Shown here: in pieces, positions 53,418 through 63,709 of the stretch
Numbering within the stretch: the first letter of the stretch is position 1
How the letters are laid out: each line of letters starts with the position of its first letter
Assembly (NCBI GenBank): GCA_025617745.1
Contig: CM046861.1
Coordinates: forward strand, 17,395,563-17,459,562
Direction: 5' to 3'
Length of the DNA stretch: 64,000 bases
Source of the DNA: Heliocidaris erythrogramma
Lineage: Eukaryota > Echinodermata > Echinoidea > Camarodonta > Echinometridae
Made by a program: the position numbers and the translations under genes
The notes under the pieces: model-generated
Database searches by the model: none
The model's input: the letters and a program-made list of their open reading frames with translations, nothing else
Told to the model about the DNA's origin: nothing

Positions 53418-56400
53418 TTTTGTTAATTATGGTCTTTATTTTACAATGGAATGCTCAATCTATTTTAGCTCATGGTAATGAGTTCAAACATGCTTTAAGT
53501 TCATTAGTGACAACACCTGATATAATTTGTATTCAAGAATCTTGGTTAAAGGAAGGTAAAACTTTTAACCTCATTGGTTATGATATGTTTAGATGTGACA
53601 GAAAATTGAGTTCTACAAAATCCTCTGGTGGAGGATGTATTATTTTTGTTAAGAAGGGCATTCCAGTCAAATATATCAAAGGAAAAGATACTGATATTCA
53701 GTACCAAGTTATTGAAGTTTTTTGCAAAGATCATGTCAAAATTAATATTATTAATGTGTATAATCCATGTTTAAATATTGATGAATCCTTTTTTCTTGCT
53801 CTGGGAAATTTAGTGAATGATAGAACAATTATTTGTGGTGACTTCAATGGCCATAATACCCTGTGGGGAAGCAAGAATACTAATCAAAATGGTCAAAATA
53901 TAGAGAATTTTATAAATAAACACAATCTTGTATGCTTAAATAATGGAGAAGGGACCAGAATTAATGTATCACAAGGAACAACATCATGTATTGATATTTC
54001 TTTAGCATCATGTCATTTCGGGGCCAAGTGTAATTGGTCTAAAATTCAAGATACTTGGGGTAGTGATCACCATCCTATATTGATAGAATTTTATGAAAAA
54101 TGTATGTTCACTCCTTATAAATTTTGTCCTAAATGGTCTTTTAAGAATGGGAATTGGGAAAATTTCCAGGAAGCCTGTGAACAACATATTGAAGAACCAA
54201 ATTTGACTTTTGATATAGAAGAAGTATATAATACATATGTAGGGCAATTACTTAACGCCATGGATTCATCCTTCTCTAAAACTTCAAAAAATACTTTTAA
54301 ACATGATAAATCTCCAACTTCTTGGTGGAATGAGAGCTGCAAACAAGCTGTAGAGGACAGGAAAATTGCTCTTAAAAATCTTAAAAAGTCATGTCATCCA
54401 CGTGATCTCATTGAATATAAACGGACATGTGCTATTGCACGGAAAGTAGTGAAGAATGCTAAAAAAGAAGATTGGCAGAAATTTTGTAGTACTATAAATA
54501 GTCAGACATCATCCAGGCAAATATGGGATAAAGTTAAACGTATAAATAGAATTAAGAAAAAAATATCTATTCCCGTTTTGAAAAATAATGGAGAAGATTT
54601 GATCGGAGATAAAGAAAAGGCTGATTTGCTAGTTGATCATTTTGCCAATGTGAGTAGCGATAAAAACTGTACCGATGAATTCTTAAAAGTTAAAAAAGCA
54701 GCTGAAAGAAAATTGAATATTAATGAAGATAGAAATTTTATCCTGAATGGAGACTTTACTTTGGCAGAGCTAGACAAAGCTATACACTCTTCTAAATGTA
54801 CATCTCCAGGAAAGGATGGAATAAGTAATTTGATTTTTAAACATTTACCTTTAAAAGCAAAACAATCTCTTTTAGTGATTTTTAATATGATCTGGCATAC
54901 TTCTGTCTGTCCGAAATCTTGGAAAGAAGCTATACTTATTCCTGTTCTTAAGCCAGGGAAGGATCCTAGTGTTTTAATATCTTATAGACCCATAGCTCTT
55001 ACATCCACTATGTGTAAACTCTTTGAGCGTGTGGTTAATAGTCGCCTGGTATGGTTTCTTGAGAAAAATAATTTGCTTAGTGATTATCAGAGTGGTTTCA
55101 GAAAGGGCAGAAGTACAAAAGATCATATAGTTAAGCTTGAATCTTGTATAAATAAAGCTTTCTCAAACAAAGAGAGTACTCTTGCAGTATTTTTGGATTT
55201 GGAAAAGGCATATGACATGTTGTGGCCTTCTGCAGTTATTATTAAATTACAACAAATGGGTATTCGAGGAAGAGTTGTGAAGTGGGTACAAAATTTTCTC
55301 CTCGACAGAAAAATACAAGTTCAAATTAATGGTTCATTATCTGATATGAGGGAGATCAAAAATGGTATTCCGCAAGGGAGTGTTATAAGTCCCACTCTTT
55401 TTAGTGTAGCAGTAAATGATTTAAAAAATTCCGTAACAGGAATTGAAGTATCACAATATGCTGATGACATTGCCATCTGGAAATCAAATAGAAATGTAGG
55501 CTTTATAACTAAAAAGATCCAGCAAAATTTAGAATATATTGTTTCTTGGTGTCAAAAATGGGGTTTCAACTTGTCGACAAGCAAAACAACTGCTGTCCTC
55601 TTCACTAGGAAAAGAAATGCGAAACCCAAACTTATTATCAATGGAAAAAACATTTCTCTCCAAAATAATGTTAAATTTCTTGGAGTTATATATGATTGTA
55701 AATTGAATTGGCATGATCATATAAATTATTTAATAACAAGATGTAAAAGAAAGATTAATTTATTAAAGTGTATAAGTGGATTAAATTGGGGTGCAGATTG
55801 TTATACTCTTTTACATCTATATAAAATGCTGATTAAACCAATTTTGGAGTATGGGAGTGAGGCCTTTAATTCTGCTGCAAAGATAAATAAACAAAAGTTG
55901 GATAGTATTCAATATCAAGCTTTAAGAATATGTACAGGAGCCATTTACGGAACTCCCCTAAATGCCTTACAGATGGAATGTGGTGAACCCCCTCTGCAGG
56001 TACAACGTGAATATTTATGTAAATTATATTGTAATAAGTTGAGCATTCATAAGAATCATCCAAACAAGCATTTACAAATGGATAGCTGGCAAAAACATTA
56101 TTTCGCTGATAAATGGAATGCTGACTTATCTCATACTCCTTTTGAAGGAAGAAGTACATGTAGAAATGAGAATATGAATATTTTTCCTTTACATAATCCT
56201 TTTCCTTACTGGTTTTACACTGAACCATATATTTCCAATGAAATATATAATGCTATTAAATATGTTATTGATGTTAATGAGAAAAAATTGATAGTCAAAG
56301 AAATGACGCAAAAGTTATGGAGAGAATCATTACATATATATACTGATGGATCTTTAGATCCGAAGACAAATACGGTTGGTAGTAGTATGTACATACCATT

Positions 56401-57172
56401 TTTTAAATATTCAAAATGTGTCAGACTTAATAATAACACTTCAATTTATACAGCCGAACTGTTTGCAATATTAATGGCATTGGAGTGGATAGAAGATGTT
56501 CGACCAATACACTCTTGTATCTTTGTAGATTGCTTAAGTGCATTACAAGCCATATCCCTTTTTAACCCAAATAATAAAGTAATATGTGATATTCGTTTTA
56601 TGTTAATAAATATTCAAAGACTGGCTTGTACGGTCTGTTTCGAATGGATTCCTGGCCATTGCGGTATAAGAGGAAATGAAATGGCAGATGTGTTAGCAAA
56701 GAGGGCCACAAAAAGGCAAAGTATTGATGTTGCTCTCCCATTAAGCATTTCGGAAATTAAATTCATTCTAAAAAATGAAATTAAACATGTATGGCAGTCA
56801 AAATGGAATTTAGCAAAAGGTTCTTTTTTGAAAGAAATAGAACCCAGGGTTAACTTTCATAAAAAGCTATGGAACCTACCAAGATGGCAAGAAATTATAA
56901 TGTACCGTTTTCGTTTGGGGACTGTACGGGATTTGAATAGTTATAAACATAAACTAGGAAAGCATGCAAACGGGCTTTGTGATGTCTGTCTTGAATATGA
57001 AGATGTTAGGCATTTTCTAATTTTCTGCAAAAAATATGAGGAAAATAGGTTTAGGTTACAGACTTCTTTGGGATATAATAGCAAACAAATGTCACCTGAG
57101 AATCTATTTAAAGATAAGGCTAATGTCATTCACATTCTAAAATACATAGAAGAAAGTGGTATCAGAGCTTAA
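53405..57172 (+). CDS. LINE ORF2: APE endonuclease, reverse transcriptase, RNase H
   Basis: 1255 codons from ATG 53405. Endonuclease (about residues 12-225): QWNAQS, CIQESW (Glu45), GDFNGHNTLWGS and SDHHPI (220-225). Reverse transcriptase (about 480-760): SYRPIALTSTMCKLFERVV, VFLDLEKAYDMLW, NGIPQGSVISPTLFSVAVND and the catalytic YADD at 685-688. RNase H (about 975-1100): YTDGS (Asp981), TAELFAILMALEWIE, FVDCLSALQAI and WIPGHCGIRGNEMADVLAKR. A CX2C..HX4C-like motif (CDVCLEYEDVRHFLIFC) lies near the C-terminus. It would nick target DNA and copy its RNA in place. All key residues are present, so the copy may still be active. Confidence 0.95.
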   Translation: MASLILLIMVFILQWNAQSILAHGNEFKHALSSLVTTPDIICIQESWLKEGKTFNLIGYDMFRCDRKLSSTKSSGGGCIIFVKKGIPVKYIKGKDTDIQYQVIEVFCKDHVKINIINVYNPCLNIDESFFLALGNLVNDRTIICGDFNGHNTLWGSKNTNQNGQNIENFINKHNLVCLNNGEGTRINVSQGTTSCIDISLASCHFGAKCNWSKIQDTWGSDHHPILIEFYEKCMFTPYKFCPKWSFKNGNWENFQEACEQHIEEPNLTFDIEEVYNTYVGQLLNAMDSSFSKTSKNTFKHDKSPTSWWNESCKQAVEDRKIALKNLKKSCHPRDLIEYKRTCAIARKVVKNAKKEDWQKFCSTINSQTSSRQIWDKVKRINRIKKKISIPVLKNNGEDLIGDKEKADLLVDHFANVSSDKNCTDEFLKVKKAAERKLNINEDRNFILNGDFTLAELDKAIHSSKCTSPGKDGISNLIFKHLPLKAKQSLLVIFNMIWHTSVCPKSWKEAILIPVLKPGKDPSVLISYRPIALTSTMCKLFERVVNSRLVWFLEKNNLLSDYQSGFRKGRSTKDHIVKLESCINKAFSNKESTLAVFLDLEKAYDMLWPSAVIIKLQQMGIRGRVVKWVQNFLLDRKIQVQINGSLSDMREIKNGIPQGSVISPTLFSVAVNDLKNSVTGIEVSQYADDIAIWKSNRNVGFITKKIQQNLEYIVSWCQKWGFNLSTSKTTAVLFTRKRNAKPKLIINGKNISLQNNVKFLGVIYDCKLNWHDHINYLITRCKRKINLLKCISGLNWGADCYTLLHLYKMLIKPILEYGSEAFNSAAKINKQKLDSIQYQALRICTGAIYGTPLNALQMECGEPPLQVQREYLCKLYCNKLSIHKNHPNKHLQMDSWQKHYFADKWNADLSHTPFEGRSTCRNENMNIFPLHNPFPYWFYTEPYISNEIYNAIKYVIDVNEKKLIVKEMTQKLWRESLHIYTDGSLDPKTNTVGSSMYIPFFKYSKCVRLNNNTSIYTAELFAILMALEWIEDVRPIHSCIFVDCLSALQAISLFNPNNKVICDIRFMLINIQRLACTVCFEWIPGHCGIRGNEMADVLAKRATKRQSIDVALPLSISEIKFILKNEIKHVWQSKWNLAKGSFLKEIEPRVNFHKKLWNLPRWQEIIMYRFRLGTVRDLNSYKHKLGKHANGLCDVCLEYEDVRHFLIFCKKYEENRFRLQTSLGYNSKQMSPENLFKDKANVIHILKYIEESGIRA

Positions 57173-57806
57173 TTATTAAAGTAAAGTAAATATTGTATTG
57201 AATATTTGAAGCCCAAATTTTTTTTTTATGTGAGATCTTCTTTTTTCTTGAACTTGAGTCGGTTAATCCTGTAGCTTTTTACGGAGTTGAGCGTTGAGCA
57301 CTATTGTCGGTGTACCGGGCGGCCTAGGTCACTACTGGTTTGGCTGAGAAAACTGCCTGATGTACTAGGCTCGGTTTGGCTGATGGTACTATAGAGAGCA
57401 GGCATTTAGCTGCATCAATAGCTTTACATACTAAAAGCTTTGTTATCCAATTGAATAAGATAATGAAATGATGTTGGGCTTTAAATATTCTCTACTGGGT
57501 TTGTTAAAATAGAACACCAAACAGAAGTTACAGAAGTTTTACAATGTATATTCCTTTTCAACATTATATGCTCATGTGGAAAACATTCTATAACATTTTT
57601 GAATTACGATTGATTTTTAAAGGCATGTTTTGGAAGATATTTTATGAAAATTGTACTAGTAGAAATGATTGATAAAATTTTATGCTAATGATTTATTGTA
57701 TGACTGACCTACCGACTGACTATTTATACATGTATAGCTACTGGCACACAGGACTCTAGTGGTCAAAAGTGCCATTCCTTTTTACTACAACAACAACAAC
57801 AACAAC
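57173..57806 (+). other. LINE 3' UTR and CAA tail
   Basis: About 630 bp without frames, ending in TACTACAACAACAACAACAA at the 3' junction. I-type elements commonly end in short tandem repeats instead of poly(A). Confidence 0.85.
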
Positions 57807-58189
57807 ACTCAGGCCAACATCTAATGTGTTAATTCAATTTTAAAATAAGAAATCAGAATCCAACACAACTCTATACATTGGAATATATATCTTTAAATTA
57901 TCTGTCAGTTAAACTTGATTGATTCTATTTAAGTTATGTATTTCTCACTTCAAAAATTCCCTCTTGTGAATCAAAAGTTATATCATGAATCATTGTAAAT
58001 GAATCACTTTCGATCTTTTATTTAAATAGATGCAATGGGGACACTGACACAGAAGTAGACAATGGTAATTTTGAAATAAAGTCCTTTAATGTCCATATCG
58101 TTCTGCTGTATAGGCCTACTCAGTGGCATAGATACAAGGGGCAAGTGCCAGGCCCCCTCCTCTCCCCCCCCCCCCCCCATGGAATGGTG

Positions 58190-58355
58190 AAAAGGAGAGG
58201 AAGAGAGAAAGAAAGATATAAAGAAATAGAGATGGGGAAGGCAACGTGAAAATATGATACAGCCCCCCCCCCCCCAAAAAAAAAAAAATAAAAAATAAAA
58301 AAAAATTAATAAATAATAATAATAATAATAATAATAATAACTAAATAAAATAAAA

Positions 58356-58386
<31 letters not shown>

Positions 58387-58490
58387 AAATAAATAAATAA
58401 ATAAATGAGGGAAAAAAAATAAATAAATCCCATTCAAATTAAGAGGAAATGATATTCTTGGCAAAAAATTAAAATTTTGTATTAGTGATG
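58190..58490. repeat. AAAT/AAT microsatellite patch
   Basis: A C-run, an A-run and then long AATA and AAAT repeats (58262-58420). Absent from the paralogous copy at about 6530-6545, so gained here or lost there. Confidence 0.8.
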
Positions 58491-58690
58491 TAAACAAATG
58501 AATAGTTGAGTTATGTGGGAATGACGTCACAAACTCATGATCGAGTTGCCAATTTGTTTAGTGATTCTCATTTCTCTCCCTAGTTTTTCAGGTTATTAAA
58601 AAAATGTATAACTTTCTAATGAGTTGTCCAATTTTCATCAAACTAGTTTTGATCTGTTTGTCTCATTTTCAAAGTAATTCTAGTACCACA

Positions 58691-59746
58691 CACACAGAGA
58701 AATTTTTACAAAAATTATGTAAAAAATTATGTTAAATAGGAATTCCATAACTTTTTTGTAAAATTTACTTAACAAAATGTTTTACCAAAATTATGTAAAT
58801 TGTTTTGTTAAATAGGAACTTGTGTAAATTTTAGCTAACAAAATATTCGACGATAATTATGTAAAATGTCATGTTAAATATAGGTACTTAAAATTCATGT
58901 GTAAATTTTACCTAACAAACAATTCCACACATGTATTATGTGCTTGGGCAAATTCAGTTGCCCAATTGTTTCCTTTTTCCTCCAACCTAGGTAAAAAAAA
59001 AATTAAACCTGCTTGTTATGTCTTTCTGGGTCTTAACTTATCAATCCCAATCCTAATCTAGTGCAACTCTTATATACCCCTTATAATTTTTTATGCATTT
59101 GGTGACAGTTATTAAAATCGGGCCACCCCAAACCATACGCTACTGAAAATTCATGAATATTCATATAAGTGTTTTCCCCAATATTGAGGGGAAAATACGA
59201 AGATGCATTTTTTACAAAACCGTTTGCAAAACATTTTACTTAATGACGACAAATTACACTGTGCATGTTAAATAAACTTAACGAAAAGGGCAATATTGCA
59301 AAATCTTTATGAAGAAATATCTTACAGTGTTATTTTGCAAGATTTGTTCAGTCAGTTTTACATAACTGTGTATCAAAATCATGTTAATGTCAACTGACAT
59401 TCGTAAAATGTATTTTATACACAATAGTTTCCAAAAAATTTCACTTAATGATGACTTAGAACATCTGCATGATAAAATTCCCTTTAAAAAAATACTTGTA
59501 CTTAACACATTTTACATAATAGGCATTTCTTTTGCAAAATGAGTTTTACTTAAATAGTGCTAAGTAAATGTTACATAAAATTTTACATTTTGCATGACAC
59601 ATTATATGCGAAATGTAATTCATTACAAATATTTAGTAAAATACTACATAAAAACATTCATTTGAGACAATTTTACATATATTAAATAAAAATTTTACAA
59701 AAGGAAGTTTACATAATGAAATATTAAGGAAATATTTCTCTGTGTG
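58691..59746. mobile_element. Non-autonomous TIR element X, iterated TTATGTAAAA motif
   Basis: Ends CACACAGAGAAAT (58691) and ATTTCTCTGTGTG (59746) are exact inverted repeats; CA flanks each side. The paralogous copy at 6680-6690 (TAGTACCACATGCGCC) lacks it. Both arms repeat short motifs such as ATTATGTAAAA, TTTTACATAA and TGTTAAATA many times in mirrored orientation. No reading frame of note. Length 1056 bp. Confidence 0.8.
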
Positions 59747-60215
59747 CATGCGCCCTTTAGAGCAGATGACGCCTTGTGTTCAAAAGGAAATGCCCGTTTC
59801 GTATACACAAATTAATCTGTATTGCTTGTAAATAAATAGATTGATTCACTACACTATTGCACTTTACAAACTGACAAAAGTCATTGTGAATGATTTTCAA
59901 GAACATCTAAGCACTTTTTTACATGTATACATGGACATTTCATCTATAGAATATTACAGTTTTGAAAGTCAAAGCCGAATATCATATGTTCAGAAACAGT
60001 CAAAAATTTGATATACTATTTTAAATACATATTCAAGGAAACGGTACAAAGATTAAACATATAAATGCAGTAATTACGAATGTTATGTAGTGCAATAAAT
60101 CTTTCTCAATACAAATCACTTTTCAAATTACGACGCTCATTTGGAATGTATCTAATATTTCAATTTACAAAAACAAATCCACTAATGTTTGGTTCAGACA
60201 TTATTTCTTAATCCC
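59747..60215. other. Gene A 3' flank
   Basis: Matches about 6690-7175, which carries an additional short stretch of about 46 bp near 6905-6950. Probably includes the gene A 3' UTR. Confidence 0.45.
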
Positions 60216-60700
60216 TTAATTTATGTCAATGTAGTGTTTGTCGTCCTTCGAAAGATTTGTTAGTCCTTGATTTGGGGCAGAATAGGCCCTATGCGAGGGA
60301 GGTTCAGGTAACGGCAATTCAGGGAGAAGATATCCATCTCCACTCATTCGATGACAGAGTGGCTTTCGCACCTGCTTGGGGGTGGGGTGGTTGTACTCGT
60401 GAGGTTGTAGATCGGGGTCCGTGGAATGATCATCCATTGTATCAGGTCCAGGCCATACAGGACTAGCTCTGCTTTGGCCTGGTTCAATGAACGTCACACT
60501 GCAGTGGCCATCGGAATGTCTCTGTTCGGCCTTTTCATTTAAGTCAATATCATCTTTATTCATTTTGAAAACTGCGGCGGGTTCTGTGTTATTTCTAGGA
60601 AGCCGTCGACAAACTAGTACGACTACAGTGAATATCAATACGAGAACTAGGCCAACGAGTATCGCGGTGGAGATGTAAAAAGCGAGTACGTTGCTGGAAC
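60216..60700 (-). CDS. Gene A: transmembrane and cytoplasmic-tail exon, with stop codon
   Basis: Minus-strand terminal coding exon with acceptor ATATACAG just right of 60700, phase 1, ending at TAA 60218-60216. It encodes the same helix region and tail as 7176-7660 with scattered substitutions (for example LPRNNTEPAAVFKMNKDD against TEPTAV) and the same proline-rich LPELPLPEPP and C-terminal HYIDI. Conservation of frame and motifs between copies supports a functional protein. Confidence 0.85.
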
Positions 60701-60945
60701 CTGTATATAAAATGAGAGACAGTGTGACAAATAATCAAGGTACATTGAGACGAACAAACAGAGTGGGGGAGGAGAATGCATAAAAAGAGGGAAAAGAGTG
60801 GAATATAAGTGATTGGATAAAGAAACGAGATTAAAATTGGTACCAATGAACTAAGAATTCGAAGGAAAAGCTAACAAAACTGTACATAAAATGAGAGAAA
60901 GGGTGACAAAATAGATAGAGACGAATAAAAAGAGATGTGAGGAGG

Positions 60946-61075
60946 CGCGATGGTTCAGTGATAGAGCAGTGGTCTCGGGTTCCAAACCAAGTTGATGCGC
61001 TAGTGCCCTTTGGTAAGGCATTAATCCTCACCACCAAGTCCCTCAGCGAGGACTTAAAGCCGTCGGTCCCCTAGT
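60946..61075 (+). mobile_element. SINE-like tRNA-derived fragment, paralogous copy
   Basis: Same element as at 7893-8020 with about ten extra bases (CCTCACCACC) in the body. Box A GCGATGGTTCAGTGATAG is retained. Confidence 0.65.
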
Positions 61076-61679
61076 TCCTTATTTACAAGCATACAAATTC
61101 TTTCTTAGCAGGTAGGTAAAATTAAACCACCTAAAAACCTTCTAAAACTGCAAGTAAGCATTGGTCTTATCATATTTATGTTATATTTACACAAAATTAC
61201 ATTTGTATACAGCCCTGGAAAAACTTATTAGGCCAAGCTTCTATAACAAAAGGTACTATAATATGCATTCAACCTAATGAAAATGATTTGTCTTTGTATT
61301 TCATTGAATGAATAACAAATTCCAGCAATTGTACCTTGCTTTTATGATATTTTATTTCCTTCTTACAACAAATATAACACTTTCAGTAATAATTTTTTCC
61401 ATGGCTGTATATTATCTCCATTCTGTAAATGATATTTGAAATTGTTAGATAGAAGAATAAGCTAAAACTGAACTAAACATATATGTGAGATTCAAAGTGC
61501 TCTAAAATGAAAATTTCAATACTACAAACAACAAGATTTACTCGGTCCCTGTATAACTGCGTTTCCTCACGAGATTCATGATTCAAATTTACCCAAAGGC
61601 GTCTCTATATAGGATGCAAAGTTTCATATAAAAATGCAAAGTTTTTCTTAGGGGTATATCCTGACAGTCCCTTACCCCG
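61076..61679. other. Gene A intron, no gene recognised
   Basis: Matches 8021-8619 closely. Nothing else was recognised. Confidence 0.4.
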
Positions 61680-62127
61680 TTTGGTCGATACTTCCCAAAG
61701 CATGACGCAATCCCCCCCCCCCCCCCCCCCCACAAAAAAAAAAAAAAAAAAAACTTTTTTCCGGTCATGACAAGACGTTGCCGTCCCTTCCCGTTGAAAT
61801 ATTTGGTAGAACACGTCGCCTCTTCACACGCACGGTTAAAAAACAGGATAAAAACATATCTAATTTCAAAATATCAGAATATACAAGTTACATTCGTACA
61901 TGAAATCAAGTTGCTTAAATAAATACTACAATTTACAGCAGTTACATAACGATCATAAACCTTATGATTTAACATTAATGTAATTCTTACCTCGTGCAAA
62001 TTTCATGTAGCCCGGTAGCGTGCACCATCAGCAAATAGATGTACCTACTTTTTACACTTTATTAAGTACACTGTTTCTACAGTAAAACTCACTTGAAATA
62101 ATTTTAAAACAAATCATATTCACTTAC

Positions 62128-62184
62128 CGTACTTACTATTATCATCTGTATCACACACGTCATTTGTAGTGTTTGGTGACTTCA
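62128..62184 (-). CDS. Gene A: stalk exon (single copy)
   Basis: 57 bp, phase 1-1, acceptor TTCCACAG and donor G|GTAAGTG on the minus strand. It reads VKSPNTTNDVCDTDDNSKY with the NTT sequon kept. The surrounding unit (61680-62512) occurs once here, against three times in gene B. Confidence 0.75.
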
Positions 62185-62646
62185 CTGTGGAAAAATCAAT
62201 TAAAAGACAGGTTTTAGGTTTGGATGGAAACGAACGCACGGAGTTAAAAAAGGGGGGAATTTAAAGGGCATCCTACATCTCTTCTTAAGCACGTTCCTTT
62301 AACCCTTTCGAGACAAATGACCACACTTTGTGGTTTGGCTCAATAATTTTTTGTATTCAGAGCCCTAAAAATATACCAGATACATGAGTAGAAAGAACAA
62401 AAAATTCTGCTCTCACTGTGTCCTTTTTTGTTGCATGACCGTATTTCCTTTGATACCAGGAATTTTGAAACGAGAATAAGCTTTGAAATCCTTAACTTGG
62501 CAACACATTGAGAGGTTCAAAATTATTGTTTTTTCATCAAAATTGGCAATTTGTCACCTTTTCGAAATATTTCTAACCATGTAGGCCTATATTGTTTTCA
62601 AAGACATTACACCTTATTAGAACATTGTAGCACTAAAAGAAAAATA

Positions 62647-63660
62647 TAGGTTTTCCCGGTCAATTTCGTAAGATCGTCAGTCAATTTCATTTTGCGTGCA
62701 TTCAATTTCAAGGATTTAGGTCGCGCACAGCCGATTTGTAATTCAAATTCATTTTCATATCATTCGAATTTGTATTTATGTCATTTGAATCTAAGTTTTT
62801 GTCAATCAAATTCGCACTAAATGCACCTAGTTCGCAAAACGTTCATTCAATTTAGCAAAGAATGGCAAGGGAATTGCGCAATACTGTTATTCCAGCATTC
62901 AATTTCATTTCGGATCATTCAACTTAACACGTTGAGCATTCAAAATCAAATGTAGTTCCAGTAAATTTTGTCAGTTGATAATTATTTGGTATTTTCATTC
63001 TTTCCTTATGAGTTTTCTGCACACATGGGTGTGTTTTTCTATAATCAATAACATTCTTTTATTTTTCTTCTGATTTATTATTTTTATTTTATTTTCTTCT
63101 GATTTATCATCATTTTGAAATTTAGTTCTAGGAATTTTTGTTCTTCATTTCTAACGTTTATAGTGCCTGCAGAATTGCAGATTTTCTTGATTGATTTTTA
63201 TTTTTTTTTCATAATCTTGTTTTTTTCATTTATTTTCTTGATTGATTTTTATTCTTTTTCATAATCTTTTTTTTTTCATTTATTTTCTTGATTGATAGCT
63301 GCAACAACTGTACATGACAAAATATGTTATTTTAAACATTACGACTTGAATAGATGAGCAAAAACACACAAACGCTAAATACATGCTAAATTGAATGAAC
63401 TCATTACGAATTCGAATGCCCACGTGCGAATTTGAATGCTCGAAAAGACGCTTCCAAGCGAGGTAGCGAATTTGAATGCTCTCCACGCATATTTGAATTT
63501 GAATGATGTAAACGCTAAATGTCTTGACCGAAGTGCGAATTTGAATGACCTCGAAATGAATTTGAATGATAAATTTCATGGCACAGATCTTTTTCGCGAA
63601 TTTGAATGACTCCCTTTTCAAATTGAATGACAAATCTGCGAAATGGACCGGGAAAACCTA
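62647..63660. mobile_element. Non-autonomous TIR element Y, iterated GCGAATTTGAATG motif
   Basis: Ends TAGGTTTTCCCGGTCAATTT (62647) and, reverse-complemented, TAGGTTTTCCCGGTCCATTT (63660). The paralogous site at 11206-11216 (AAAAATATTATTG) is empty. Target duplication TA, TAT or ATAT (boundary ambiguous). The left arm repeats CATTCAATTTC-like motifs and the right arm repeats GCGAATTTGAATG in mirrored orientation, at least seven times on the right. No coding capacity. Length about 1014 bp. Confidence 0.82.
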
Positions 63661-63709
63661 TATTATTGTTGCCAATTTGAAGAACAAAATGTGATCATTT
63701 TAGCCCTTA

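Larger units (their letters stand above)
51563..57806 (+). mobile_element. Apparently intact I-type LINE with target duplication and CAA tail
   Basis: A complete plus-strand non-LTR retrotransposon of about 6.24 kb: a 259-bp 5' UTR, ORF1, ORF2, a 634-bp 3' UTR and a CAACAACAAC tail. CACTCAGGCCA flanks it on both sides (51552-51562 and 57806-57816), and the paralogous empty site at 6137-6147 has it once. Both ORFs are uninterrupted. A C-terminal RNase H domain after RT points to the I superfamily (I, Nimb, Outcast or relatives). Confidence 0.95.
48366..63709. repeat. Paralogous copy 2 of the inter-gene region (gene A/B junction)
   Basis: Collinear with 3171-11262 at very high identity. Insertions relative to copy 1: a LINE (51563-57806), inverted-repeat elements at 58691-59746 and 62647-63660, and an AAAT-rich patch (58190-58490). 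Missing relative to copy 1: two of the three stalk-exon units and the 23.5-kb block. Confidence 0.9.
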
